From: Chitinophagaceae bacterium
Lineage (GTDB): Bacteria; Bacteroidota; Bacteroidia; Chitinophagales; Chitinophagaceae
Length of the DNA: 64,000 nucleotides
Reading direction: 5' to 3'
NCBI GenBank assembly: GCA_017307755.1
Contig: JAFKGQ010000003.1
Location: forward strand, 248,001-312,000
The position numbers and the translations under genes are program-made. Within the stretch, counting starts at the first letter, position 1. Each line of letters starts with the position of its first letter. Of the stretch, positions 34,190-42,667 are shown in pieces. The notes below the pieces were generated by a model. It saw only the letters and a program-made list of their open reading frames with translations, did not search any database and had not been told where the DNA came from.

Positions 34190-35487
34190 CTTACGCCACC
34201 TCCCGGACGTCTGCCTGGTCTTTGCGGCATAAAGGGGCTCTTGGCGGCCGGGCTACTTTTACCGGCGGCTGCCTGCTCGACACCCGTAACCACTATGTCT
34301 GAAATGGAGAGCCCGTCCAGCACCTGCACCTGTGTGTCGTTGTTCAGACCGGTACGTATCTTTTTCTGTACGAGCGTCGTGCTATCCGCCAACACCCATA
34401 CATGGGCGATCTCCGAAGCCTGTACCCTGGAGCTGTCCTTTATCCTGGCAATGGTGGTGCCGCCTTTTCCAAGCTGCCTGCCGCGAGTGGTGCTATCGGC
34501 GCCGGATGGGCGGCGCCGGGACTCCTTCCTTTCTGTCGAACTATCGGCGATGATATTGTACTTTTTTGCCAGCGAGGGATCGGGATCGAACCTCAGGGCC
34601 TTAGCGGAGATGAGCAGGGCATTGTCGATCTCTTTTGTATAAATAGTCACATTGGCCGTCATTCCCGGCTTGAGCTTCTGATCGTCATTCGGCGCATTGA
34701 TGATGGTGGTATAGGTCACCACATTGGCGGAAGTGATGGGTTTCAGACGTATCTCTTCCACGGATCCCTGGAATACGTTGTCCAGGAATGCATCCACGGT
34801 AAAGGTCACCCGCTGACCATGCTGTACGTTGCCGATGTCGGCCTCATCCACATTTGCCTGTACCTGCATCTTGGTAATATCCTTGGCGATGGTGAATAAG
34901 GTGGGAGTATTAAAGCTGGACGCTACCGTCTGGCCTACGCTGATGCTGCGGGTGAGCACAACCCCGTCCATGGGTGAATAGATGTCGGTGTAGGAAAGAT
35001 TTTTTTCAGAGGAGGCCAGCTGCGCCTTGGCATTTTCCACCTGTGCCTTTGCATTATTCAACGTATAGGTAGCGTTGTCGTAATCAGCCCTGGAAATGGC
35101 GCCTGTTTTGTAAAGAAGCTCCTGCCGGCCGTAGTTGGCCTGCTGGTAGGTGAACTGGCTCTGCGCGGAGGCCACCTGCGCCTTATATTGATCTACCGAA
35201 GCCAGGAACAGGGATTTATCCAGCTGTGCCAGCAGCTGTCCCTTTTTAACCTTTGCATTGAAATCTGTGAACAGGGTTTTGATGATGCCCGAAACCTGAG
35301 CACCTACGCTTACTGTATCCACAGGCTGGATGTTACCGGTGGCCGTTACGCTTTCGGAGATATATCCCATTTGCGGGGTTTCCGTCTGCAATACCACCCG
35401 CGTCTCTTTTTTCCGAAAGAAGTAGAACCAAACCCCTACGATTGCGGCGAGGAAGACGACGATAATGATAATAACCTTTGGCTTCAT
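34186..35487 (-). CDS. Efflux periplasmic adaptor (membrane-fusion protein, MacA-like)
   Basis: A 433-residue adaptor with an N-terminal membrane anchor (VIIIIVVFLAAIVGVWFYFF), lipoyl halves (VSVGAQVSGIIKTL and IYSPMDGVVL) flanking a coiled-coil hairpin (about 95-165), then beta-barrel and membrane-proximal domains. A Ser/Arg-rich insertion (STERKESRRRPSGADS) and a Gly/Arg-rich C-terminus are unusual features. It bridges the MacB-type permease and the TolC-type channel encoded next to it. Confidence 0.95.
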   Translation of the reverse strand: MKPKVIIIIVVFLAAIVGVWFYFFRKKETRVVLQTETPQMGYISESVTATGNIQPVDTVSVGAQVSGIIKTLFTDFNAKVKKGQLLAQLDKSLFLASVDQYKAQVASAQSQFTYQQANYGRQELLYKTGAISRADYDNATYTLNNAKAQVENAKAQLASSEKNLSYTDIYSPMDGVVLTRSISVGQTVASSFNTPTLFTIAKDITKMQVQANVDEADIGNVQHGQRVTFTVDAFLDNVFQGSVEEIRLKPITSANVVTYTTIINAPNDDQKLKPGMTANVTIYTKEIDNALLISAKALRFDPDPSLAKKYNIIADSSTERKESRRRPSGADSTTRGRQLGKGGTTIARIKDSSRVQASEIAHVWVLADSTTLVQKKIRTGLNNDTQVQVLDGLSISDIVVTGVEQAAAGKSSPAAKSPFMPQRPGRRPGGGVR

Positions 35488-35492
35488 ACTCG

Positions 35493-36842
35493 TTATAATT
35501 TTATCGGCACGCCCTTGTAAAAGTCGTAGATCCGGATGGTGAGGGCTGCATTGTATTTTGCCTGTATATATTGCTGATAGGCTTGCGTATACAGATTTTT
35601 TTGTATTAAGTAATCTACGGTCGCCACTGCCCCGACCTTTAGCTGTTCACCCGCGATCCGGTAGCTTTCCTTTGTGGCCGTCAGTTGTTCTACGGCTGCG
35701 TCATACTGACCCTGGGCATTGACTACGTTGACATAGGCCTGTTCTACCTGCAGGCTAAGGTTATTCTTTGTGTTCTTTTGATCCAGCTGCGCCTGTTGCA
35801 CCTGTATCCTCGCTTTTTCCACATTGGTGCGTACCACCCGGCGGGTGAAGATGGGAATGGACAGCGCCAGACCTATCTGCTGGTAAAAGCTATTGTCGAG
35901 CTGTTTGAGTATGCCGGGGTCGCCGCCGGAGTGGCTGGCGCCTATGGCGCCGGAGCCGGTGAGCGTGGGTCGGAAGCCGGACCTTGCCAGTTCCAGGTCG
36001 GTGCGGGCTATGTCCACATTGATATCGCTGATCCTGACCTCCGGGCGGATGGCCTGCGCCTGCTGCTGTACTTCGCCTAGATCAGGCACCAGCGTTTGGG
36101 CGATGACGGTGTCGGGCTCCCGCACCTGGAAATCAACGGCGGAGGGTAACTGCAGCAATTGTTTTAAAGAGATGATATTTTGGCGGTGGGTATTCTGTGC
36201 GGTGACCAGAGAATATTTATCGTTGGCATTCTGCGCCTGTAATTGCGCCAGGTCTTTTAGCGCAATGGTACCGGCTTCATATTTCTGCCGGGCCTGTTTC
36301 ACCTGTTCGCCGGAAGTATTGACCAGGTCCTGCAGATAGATGATATTCTCATGGGCCAGCAGGATATTCAGGAAGGCCTGGGTAACATTGAGCGTAAGAT
36401 CATTCTCCTGCTGCAGGATGTTGAGCCCGGCAGTCTGTGTCAACAGCTGTTTTTCCCGGATATTGTTGCGGATATACCCACCCTGGTAGACAATAATGGA
36501 GGAGTTGAGGCTATAATTACCGTTCTCCGTCACTTTTCTGCTGCCATAGCCGCCCGTGCCGTCGGATTGTTTGCGATAGGTGAGATAGCCGGATGCTGCG
36601 CCTGCCAGATCGGGTTCCACGGCGGCTTTTGCGCCAAACAGGTCCTGCTCGGCGGAACGTTGCTGGAGCCGGAAGGTATTGATGGTAATATTATTTCTGA
36701 TCGCGTAATCCAGACAATCCTGAAGCGTCCATCGGGAGGGAAGGTTTTGCAAGGCCGTATCCGTTGCGTCTGTCTGCGCTTTTAGCGGGATCGTAACAAC
36801 CGAAAGGATAAAAAAACATAGAATAGCCCTGTGTTTCCACAT
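35493..36842 (-). CDS. TolC-family outer-membrane efflux protein
   Basis: A roughly 449-residue channel protein; the ATG at 36842 gives a normal signal peptide (HRAILCFFILSVVTIPLKAQ). Two internally similar halves of long amphipathic helices (for example LNVTQAFLNILLAHENIIYLQDL and its counterpart LQVEQAYVNVVNAQGQYDAAV) are diagnostic. It is the first gene of the operon TolC, adaptor, ATPase, permease, all with gaps under 10 bases or overlaps. The operon probably exports a peptide, lipid or toxic compound. Confidence 0.95.
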   Translation of the reverse strand: MWKHRAILCFFILSVVTIPLKAQTDATDTALQNLPSRWTLQDCLDYAIRNNITINTFRLQQRSAEQDLFGAKAAVEPDLAGAASGYLTYRKQSDGTGGYGSRKVTENGNYSLNSSIIVYQGGYIRNNIREKQLLTQTAGLNILQQENDLTLNVTQAFLNILLAHENIIYLQDLVNTSGEQVKQARQKYEAGTIALKDLAQLQAQNANDKYSLVTAQNTHRQNIISLKQLLQLPSAVDFQVREPDTVIAQTLVPDLGEVQQQAQAIRPEVRISDINVDIARTDLELARSGFRPTLTGSGAIGASHSGGDPGILKQLDNSFYQQIGLALSIPIFTRRVVRTNVEKARIQVQQAQLDQKNTKNNLSLQVEQAYVNVVNAQGQYDAAVEQLTATKESYRIAGEQLKVGAVATVDYLIQKNLYTQAYQQYIQAKYNAALTIRIYDFYKGVPIKL

Positions 36843-37005
36843 ATTTCCGGGTTTTGTGACCAGCATAATATGACAGGAAGGGGGTCTGCAAAGGGTAGGC
36901 CAGATCGTGCCCGATATTCACCCGTTCCCGTAAATATAGGTGTTTTGACCATTTACACCGGTGGATGAGGGTAATCATTCGTTAATTTTTGCTAATTTCG
37001 TTAGT

Positions 37006-38220
37006 ATGAACCGGAGTGGCGCAGCAGATCTTCCCTTACATTATGGCTATGTTCCCACATGGCTGGCCGAACGTATGGCCAAGCTGGGTCTTGCTATTAC
37101 GGAAGCGTTGATCGCAGATTATGGGAAAGCAGAGGTTATCCGGCGGCTCAGTGACCCTTTTTGGTTTCAAAGTCTGGGGGCTGTCATGGGAATGGACTGG
37201 CATTCTTCCGGTGTCACCACGTCTGTAATGGGAGCCTTAAAGAGGGCGATCAATCCCCATTCCAGGGAGCTGGGTATCTATATCTGTGGCGGGAAAGGAA
37301 AATTCTCCCGGCAGGCGCCGGAGGAGATACGGAATGTTTGTGAAAGCACCGGTCTGGACGGCGATCACCTGGTAAGGTGCAGCAAGCTCAGCGCAAAAGT
37401 TGACAATACAGCTGTCCAGGACGGGTTTCAGTTGTATATGCACAGTTTTGTGCTCACTGACGAGGGACAATGGACAGTGATACAGCAAGGTATGAGCGAG
37501 GGGAATTCCATGGCGAGGCGTTATCACTGGCATTCGGCCAATTTAGCCTCTTTTGTGAACGGCCCGCATACGGCTGTCTGTGGCCTTAACCAGGGCATGA
37601 TCCTCAACATGACGGATACAGCAGCCAACCCTGCCCGTGAGGGTATCCTTACCATCAGCCGGGAGAAGCCGGAACATATGATGCAGGACGTACAGCAATT
37701 GGTGCTGCCTTCCCACCATGACATACGTCAAAGTGACGTAGACCTGAAAAGATTGGGCGCTGTACTATGGCTGACCCATGAGCGGCAACCTTCCGATTTT
37801 GAGGAATTATTATTGTTGGAAGGGGTTGGCCCGCGTACATTACAATCTCTGGCGCTGGTAAGCGAAGTGATACATGGGACACCTGTGCGATTCAGGGACC
37901 CCGCGAGATTTGCGTTTGCACATGGCGGAAAGGACGGTCACCCTTTCCCTGTGCCTATAAAGGTATATGATGAAACCATCGGTATTTTACAAACGGCGGT
38001 ACAAAAAGCAAAGGTCGGACAGACTGATAAAAAGGAAGCTATCCGAAAGCTGAGTGAACTGGCCCGGGCGGCGGAAAAGGATTTTACTCCTACAGAAGGG
38101 CTGGACAAGCTGATAGAAAAAGAACGTACGGAATCCTGGATGCACGGCGGCAGAACAGTTTTTGGCAAAGCCCGGCCGCCTGAAGGGCAGAAGAAAACCC
38201 ATCAGCTGCGATTGTTCTAG
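37006..38220 (+). CDS. DUF763 domain protein
   Basis: A 404-residue protein starting at MNRSGAADLPLHYG, which fits the conserved N-terminus of DUF763. Recognisable blocks are LGIYICGGKGKFSR, GFQLYMHSFVLTDEGQW and GMSEGNSMARRYHWHS. A helix-hairpin-helix-like stretch (LLLEGVGPRTLQSLALV) suggests nucleic-acid contact. The family is best known from archaea and thermophiles and has no established function. It is divergent from the efflux operon and ends 16 bases from a convergent small gene. Confidence 0.85.
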   Translation: MNRSGAADLPLHYGYVPTWLAERMAKLGLAITEALIADYGKAEVIRRLSDPFWFQSLGAVMGMDWHSSGVTTSVMGALKRAINPHSRELGIYICGGKGKFSRQAPEEIRNVCESTGLDGDHLVRCSKLSAKVDNTAVQDGFQLYMHSFVLTDEGQWTVIQQGMSEGNSMARRYHWHSANLASFVNGPHTAVCGLNQGMILNMTDTAANPAREGILTISREKPEHMMQDVQQLVLPSHHDIRQSDVDLKRLGAVLWLTHERQPSDFEELLLLEGVGPRTLQSLALVSEVIHGTPVRFRDPARFAFAHGGKDGHPFPVPIKVYDETIGILQTAVQKAKVGQTDKKEAIRKLSELARAAEKDFTPTEGLDKLIEKERTESWMHGGRTVFGKARPPEGQKKTHQLRLF

Positions 38221-38236
38221 TATGTACGCGCCTTGA

Positions 38237-38401
38237 TTATCGGGGAATATCCTTACGCGGTTTTTTTACCGGCTTTATTTCCGGATTTTTTGAAAGTAAC
38301 AAGTTAGCCTTGCCAACCGTGGCCTGTACGGAAAGCCATTTGGACATCAATTTTTTCAATACCTTGGCCTTCGCTGCTTTTTGTTCAGGGGTGTCAAACA
38401 T
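38237..38401 (-). CDS. Small basic hypothetical protein
   Basis: Fifty-four residues from the ATG at 38401, which has an AAAGG ribosome-binding site 9-13 bases upstream; the longer frame to 38485 is less likely. The protein is very basic (KAAKAKVLKKLMSK and a PVKKPRKDIP tail), without membrane segment or recognised domain. Size and charge could fit a nucleic-acid-binding protein, but nothing more can be said. Confidence 0.45.
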   Translation of the reverse strand: MFDTPEQKAAKAKVLKKLMSKWLSVQATVGKANLLLSKNPEIKPVKKPRKDIPR

Positions 38402-38573
38402 AATCAGTAAACCTTTAACCAGTGATCTAAGAGATAAGGCCTTAAAATTAAGAAGACGCGACCTGTTTTGGACATCCCTTTTCACATCGTTTTAAAAGTT
38501 TAATGGTTTTATTTAGGGTGACCCTTTATCAAAACTTTAGGTAGTTGTAGTACGGGGACGAATACTTCCTGTC

Positions 38574-39734
38574 TTAATCTGTCTTTAGCAACCGGATGGC
38601 CGCTGTCGTATGCTGAGTGACAAGCCGGAGCTGGTAGACACCTTTTGCCAGACCACTAAAGAATGTCAGCGGCAGTATATTATTCCCTTTTTGCAGATGA
38701 ACGGGTCGTATAAGCACCTGTTTCCCCAACATATCCGTTACCGTAAGCATCGCATCTTCTTCGGCTGTGGCACTAGCGGCCAGGGTGGTACTGCTTGTCA
38801 GCGGGTTAGGGAAGGCGTTCAAACCAAAGCTGGTGACGGCCCCCCCTACTCCGACGATCGGGCTGTAGGTGAAATGACCATCCAGGTCAACCATTTTGAG
38901 ACGATAATAATATTGGGCCGCAGGTGGAACGGGGAGATCATCGTTAAAGACATAGCGCATCGGCGATGTGCTGTTGCCGGCTGCGGGTACCTTTCCCACC
39001 GGGGTATAGTTGTTTACATCTGCGGAGCGTTGTATCTCGAAGTAAGCCGTATTTTGTTCCATCAGGGTGGTCCAGTTCAGAATGACTGTATTTTCCTGCC
39101 GTTGTCCGCTGAAGACGCCGAAGGTAAGAGGAAGGGGTACTGCCGAGGCGATATCTATATCGTCTATTGCGGCAAAACTGATCTGTGCGGTGGAACTGCC
39201 GGCCTGGGTGAATCTGAATTCCGTCACATTATTGAAGGCCGGGATGCCGCTGACATCAAAGATTGTCCAGGTGGGGTTGGTGGTGATGCCGGTGATAGTT
39301 TTGGTTGCCCCTGGTACGGCTACCCCATTGCGATAGCCCGTGAGCGTCATATCCGCCGTGGCGCCTGTGAAGAGATTGACCTTCAGGTAAACATGATTTA
39401 GCTTAAACGCCGAAGCGTCATTGCTACGGATGCCTGCGCTGATGATAAAGAACCCAGCTGTAGCACGGTTGAAGCGGATGCATACGTCTGTAGGGCCGGT
39501 GACACCTGCGCCGGCAGCGCTAAGGGATACCATCCCCCCGTCCGCGGTTGCTGTAAAGTCCCATCCAAGGGAGCCTACATTAGTCACTGTAGCAGGCGTT
39601 GGAACATTGCCTCCTGTCAGATTCGATTGTGTAAGGGAGTTAAAATCCGTGGTGCCTGTGGAAGGTGTCGTGGCATGGCAGAGATGAGCGATCAGGCAGC
39701 TGAGGGTAAGCGCGAAGTGTAATGATCTTTTCAT
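38574..39734 (-). CDS. Secreted protein with type IX secretion sorting domain
   Basis: A 386-residue exported protein with signal peptide (RSLHFALTLSCLIAHLCHA), a beta-sandwich domain reminiscent of concanavalin-like surface modules (residues about 30-195), a fibronectin-like region (NTVILNWTTLMEQNTAYFEI) and a C-terminal T9SS type A sorting domain (NAFPNPLTSSTTLAA, TDMLGKQVL, LAKGVYQLRL). It should therefore pass the outer membrane through type IX secretion. No catalytic motif is visible. It lies 15 bases downstream of the ligand-binding-fold gene on the same strand. Confidence 0.88.
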   Translation of the reverse strand: MKRSLHFALTLSCLIAHLCHATTPSTGTTDFNSLTQSNLTGGNVPTPATVTNVGSLGWDFTATADGGMVSLSAAGAGVTGPTDVCIRFNRATAGFFIISAGIRSNDASAFKLNHVYLKVNLFTGATADMTLTGYRNGVAVPGATKTITGITTNPTWTIFDVSGIPAFNNVTEFRFTQAGSSTAQISFAAIDDIDIASAVPLPLTFGVFSGQRQENTVILNWTTLMEQNTAYFEIQRSADVNNYTPVGKVPAAGNSTSPMRYVFNDDLPVPPAAQYYYRLKMVDLDGHFTYSPIVGVGGAVTSFGLNAFPNPLTSSTTLAASATAEEDAMLTVTDMLGKQVLIRPVHLQKGNNILPLTFFSGLAKGVYQLRLVTQHTTAAIRLLKTD

Positions 39735-39749
39735 GGTATTTTATCTTTA

Positions 39750-40901
39750 TCAAACACACAGATATGGGTTTTGCCACCCAGTGGAGATGGGTTGTTCGCC
39801 GTCCAGGGAAGGGTCGTTCCATTCAATTCCGTCGGCTGTTGCCATAATCCTGTTCTCGCACAGGCCGGAAGAATGAGCAATCATTGACTGACGTATATAT
39901 ACGGGCAGACGGGTTTGAAGGCAGCGGGTGGAAAAGTGGAGTTCCCCCCGGGGGCCGACCGGGCAGACCTGTTCAAGAGCGCCGACGATACTGGCGCTGT
40001 CTATTCTCCCCTGGATGGTCCCTACAGCGGAGGCTAATGCCAGCCCTGCTTCATAGGCCAGGAGGGTGAAAGCATGAGGATATTCATTATTGCGCGCCTG
40101 GTAGTTTGTTACGAAATGCCGGTTGTGCGCACTGTCCAGGTTCCGGGACCAGGTGGAGGCATTAAAAATAGTTGTCCCGGCCTCTATTTCGCATGGCATT
40201 CCGTCTTCTACCATGAAAGGATTGACTGTCAGGGGTATTTTGTGATGAAACCCCTGTTCATGGAACAATTGGAGGAACAACTCCCCCTCTTTTCCCGACA
40301 GCAGGGCATGCACATGGGCGGGCTGTTGCAGGTGGAGATATTGGATCAGCGGGCTGACGTCCGGAGAAGGTGAAAAATTTTTGACGATATTCAGCTTTGC
40401 CGTTGTCGCGCCGGATACGGCAGCACCGCATTTGAAAGCTTCATGAAGTCCATATCCTGCCTCATAAAGCGACAAATTGATAGCGGGCTCCCCACCATAT
40501 CTCTGCTGCGCCCATTTACCCATCGTCCATTCGCTTTTCCAGAGATGCAGACTGTTATAGAAAAGATAAGGAGATTGTAGCGTCCGGGTAGGAATATCTG
40601 CGCCCAGGTTTAGCAGCAGAAGAGGTATCTGCTGTTTTTCCACTAATGGAATAATATTGAGCGCTACCTTGGTACTAACGACCCCGATGACCAAATCGAC
40701 CTCCTCATAGAGCAAAAGTCTTTTTAAAGCATCCTCGGTATCCTTCAGGCTTCCGGTCTGGATGAAGGCCGGACAGGAGACGAGGACCTGGTCCCCGCCG
40801 CCTGTCTCCCAGCCAAGGGCTAACCCTTGCTCAAGGTCTTTTTTCAGGTGTTTGAAAATCCCTGAGTAGGGGAAAAGCCACCCCAATTTTATTCTAACCA
40901 C
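39750..40901 (-). CDS. Type 1 periplasmic-binding-fold protein without signal peptide
   Basis: A 383-residue protein that starts with GTG at 40901, overlapping the stop of the tail-collar gene by 8 bases. The fold matches branched-chain amino-acid/receptor ligand-binding proteins (KLGWLFPYSGIFKHL at the start, VDLVIGVVSTKVALNIIPLV, and TLLAYEAGLALASAV). There is no signal peptide or lipobox and no ABC permease or ATPase nearby, so it is unlikely to be a normal transporter component. Its tight coupling to a tail-collar gene suggests a shared, so far undefined, role. Confidence 0.75.
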   Translation of the reverse strand: MVRIKLGWLFPYSGIFKHLKKDLEQGLALGWETGGGDQVLVSCPAFIQTGSLKDTEDALKRLLLYEEVDLVIGVVSTKVALNIIPLVEKQQIPLLLLNLGADIPTRTLQSPYLFYNSLHLWKSEWTMGKWAQQRYGGEPAINLSLYEAGYGLHEAFKCGAAVSGATTAKLNIVKNFSPSPDVSPLIQYLHLQQPAHVHALLSGKEGELFLQLFHEQGFHHKIPLTVNPFMVEDGMPCEIEAGTTIFNASTWSRNLDSAHNRHFVTNYQARNNEYPHAFTLLAYEAGLALASAVGTIQGRIDSASIVGALEQVCPVGPRGELHFSTRCLQTRLPVYIRQSMIAHSSGLCENRIMATADGIEWNDPSLDGEQPISTGWQNPYLCV

Positions 40902-41466
40902 GCGAGGGGTATACGCCTTGCAGCGCGATGATATAATTTACGGCGAGATACGACTGCATGATAGAGAAGGGCTGGCTGCCTCCCGTAACTCCGGTCATAC
41001 CCGTGGCCACGCCGCCGACGTTGAGGGCTGTATTGGGCGCCTGGTTGTTATAGCCTGCGATAGGATTGGCATTCAACGTATCGTAAGGAGCAGCCGGCGT
41101 ATTGACGGTGGCGGTAGGCGCGCTGCTGGTGGCTTGCGCATTGGATGCTTTTATCGTCACCGTAACAGAAACGCTGTGCGTATGTGCCGGTATCTGGTTG
41201 ACGGTGAGCGTTACGTTCTCCGTGCCTCCTGACTGGCCAAGCGTGTAATTGCTGGTGCCGGGGCCCTGACCTGTGCCTACGGGGACGCGTCCCCTGAAGT
41301 CCGGCAGTGCAAAAGTCGTCTGGCCATTCCCGCCGAAGGTGGTGCCTAAGAGGGAGAATAACGCTGTGTTCTGAGCAATGGCCAGAAGTTGTCCCTGACA
41401 GAAAGCCCATCCGGTGGGATTGAAGCTAACAGGCCATAATAAGATCGTTGCCAATAATGGATCCAT
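40894..41466 (-). CDS. Tail-collar domain (microcystin-dependent-type) protein
   Basis: A 190-residue protein with the phage tail-collar fold. Diagnostic blocks are FNPTGWAFCQGQLLAIAQNTALFSLLG, TTFALPDFRGRVPVGTG and the C-terminal MQSYLAVNYIIALQGVYPSR. Such proteins occur outside prophages in many Bacteroidota, often in small clusters. No other phage gene is near, and there is no signal peptide. The first gene of a three-gene minus-strand cluster with the ligand-binding-fold and T9SS proteins. Confidence 0.88.
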   Translation of the reverse strand: MDPLLATILLWPVSFNPTGWAFCQGQLLAIAQNTALFSLLGTTFGGNGQTTFALPDFRGRVPVGTGQGPGTSNYTLGQSGGTENVTLTVNQIPAHTHSVSVTVTIKASNAQATSSAPTATVNTPAAPYDTLNANPIAGYNNQAPNTALNVGGVATGMTGVTGGSQPFSIMQSYLAVNYIIALQGVYPSRG

Positions 41467-41644
41467 TTTGGGGAAAGTTTATTTAGTTAAAAAATAAAGA
41501 TTCATCTGCCGGATCGTCATTATCCGGGATTGGAGAGGTTGCTTATGGATGTGCTATTGGCCTTAAACCCTAATGATGGAAGAGAGAAGAATAATGAATG
41601 GATAGAGTCTGCCGTACGGTAACGGGATAAAGATATGGTTTTTT

Positions 41645-42658
41645 TTACATATTGTAAGCTCCGTAATAAGCCGCACCTAACAATGCCATTTTATCATTGA
41701 GGACTGCATATACGGGAACTCTTTCCGAGAGGTCATGCATGCGTCCGTTGTTATCGAAGTTTTTTTCCCAATTTTCGTTTTGCAGCAGGGGTAATATTTT
41801 GGGAGGGATACCGCCGGCCAGGTAGAGTCCGCCGGTGGCCATCGTTTTTAAGACAAGACTGGAAGCTTCTGTAGCAAGATAACGAACAAAGAGGTCCATT
41901 ACTTCGGAACAGATGGGATCTTCGTGGTTTAATGCCGCCTGGCTGATGACTGCCGCAGGATCTTCCTTTTGGAGTCTCTCCGCCAGCCAATCAGGGACCT
42001 TTTCTTTCCGCGCTTCGGTGTAAAAGCGATAAAGGTTCTTGATGCCCATGCCGGATACCACTCTTTCCCAGCTGACATGACCGAACTGTTGCCGGAGATA
42101 GCGGAACAATTCGATATCCATCTCGGTACGTGGGGCAAAATCACTATGCCCGCCTTCCGTTGCAAAAGGATGATAAGCCTGTCCGTCCCAGTACAGGCCT
42201 GCTTCACCCAGCCCCGTGCCCGGCGCAATGATGGCAATATTGCCTTTTGCCCCTGCTTCTCCCGGGGCAATGACGGCCCGTTGGCTCTCTTCGAGGCCCG
42301 CTAATCCATAGGCTGTTGCTTCCAGGTCATTGATAAAGACAACAGGGCGTTGCAGCGATCTGCCCAGGGCCTCGCTGTCCAATGTCCACGAGAGATTGGT
42401 CAATTTGCTTTTGCCCTGGATCACAGGGCCTGCTACCGCCGCACAGATGCGATCGGGTAAGGCATCGCCGGAAAAATCATGGATGATGTCCTCCAGGGAA
42501 TGATAGTCTTTTGAGGCGTATCTTTTTTCCTTTAATAAAGTGAAGGTTTCTCCCTCAACCCGGTACAGCGCAACGTTCGTTTTTGTACCACCGACGTCAC
42601 CGGCCAGAATATTGGATGAAAGTGTCTTATCATTTTTGAATGCGATAGGGATCCTCAT
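41645..42658 (-). CDS. glk: Glucokinase
   Basis: A 337-residue ROK-independent Glk-type kinase phosphorylating glucose. Visible are the phosphate loop ILAGDVGGTKTNVALY, the substrate segment VVFINDLEATAYGL with its aspartate, the APGTGLGEAGLYW loop and the TEGGHSDFAPRTEMD block with the catalytic-region glutamate. It starts 9 bases after icmF on the same strand, which may be readthrough rather than a functional link. Confidence 0.94.
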   Translation of the reverse strand: MRIPIAFKNDKTLSSNILAGDVGGTKTNVALYRVEGETFTLLKEKRYASKDYHSLEDIIHDFSGDALPDRICAAVAGPVIQGKSKLTNLSWTLDSEALGRSLQRPVVFINDLEATAYGLAGLEESQRAVIAPGEAGAKGNIAIIAPGTGLGEAGLYWDGQAYHPFATEGGHSDFAPRTEMDIELFRYLRQQFGHVSWERVVSGMGIKNLYRFYTEARKEKVPDWLAERLQKEDPAAVISQAALNHEDPICSEVMDLFVRYLATEASSLVLKTMATGGLYLAGGIPPKILPLLQNENWEKNFDNNGRMHDLSERVPVYAVLNDKMALLGAAYYGAYNM

Positions 42659-42667
42659 GCCATAAAG

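Noticed and set aside
39750..40901. Ligand-binding-fold protein as an ABC amino-acid transporter component
   Set aside because: No signal peptide or lipobox, and no permease or ATPase genes next to it.
40894..41466. Tail-collar gene as evidence of a prophage
   Set aside because: No capsid, terminase, integrase or other tail gene is nearby; such genes occur outside phages in Bacteroidota.
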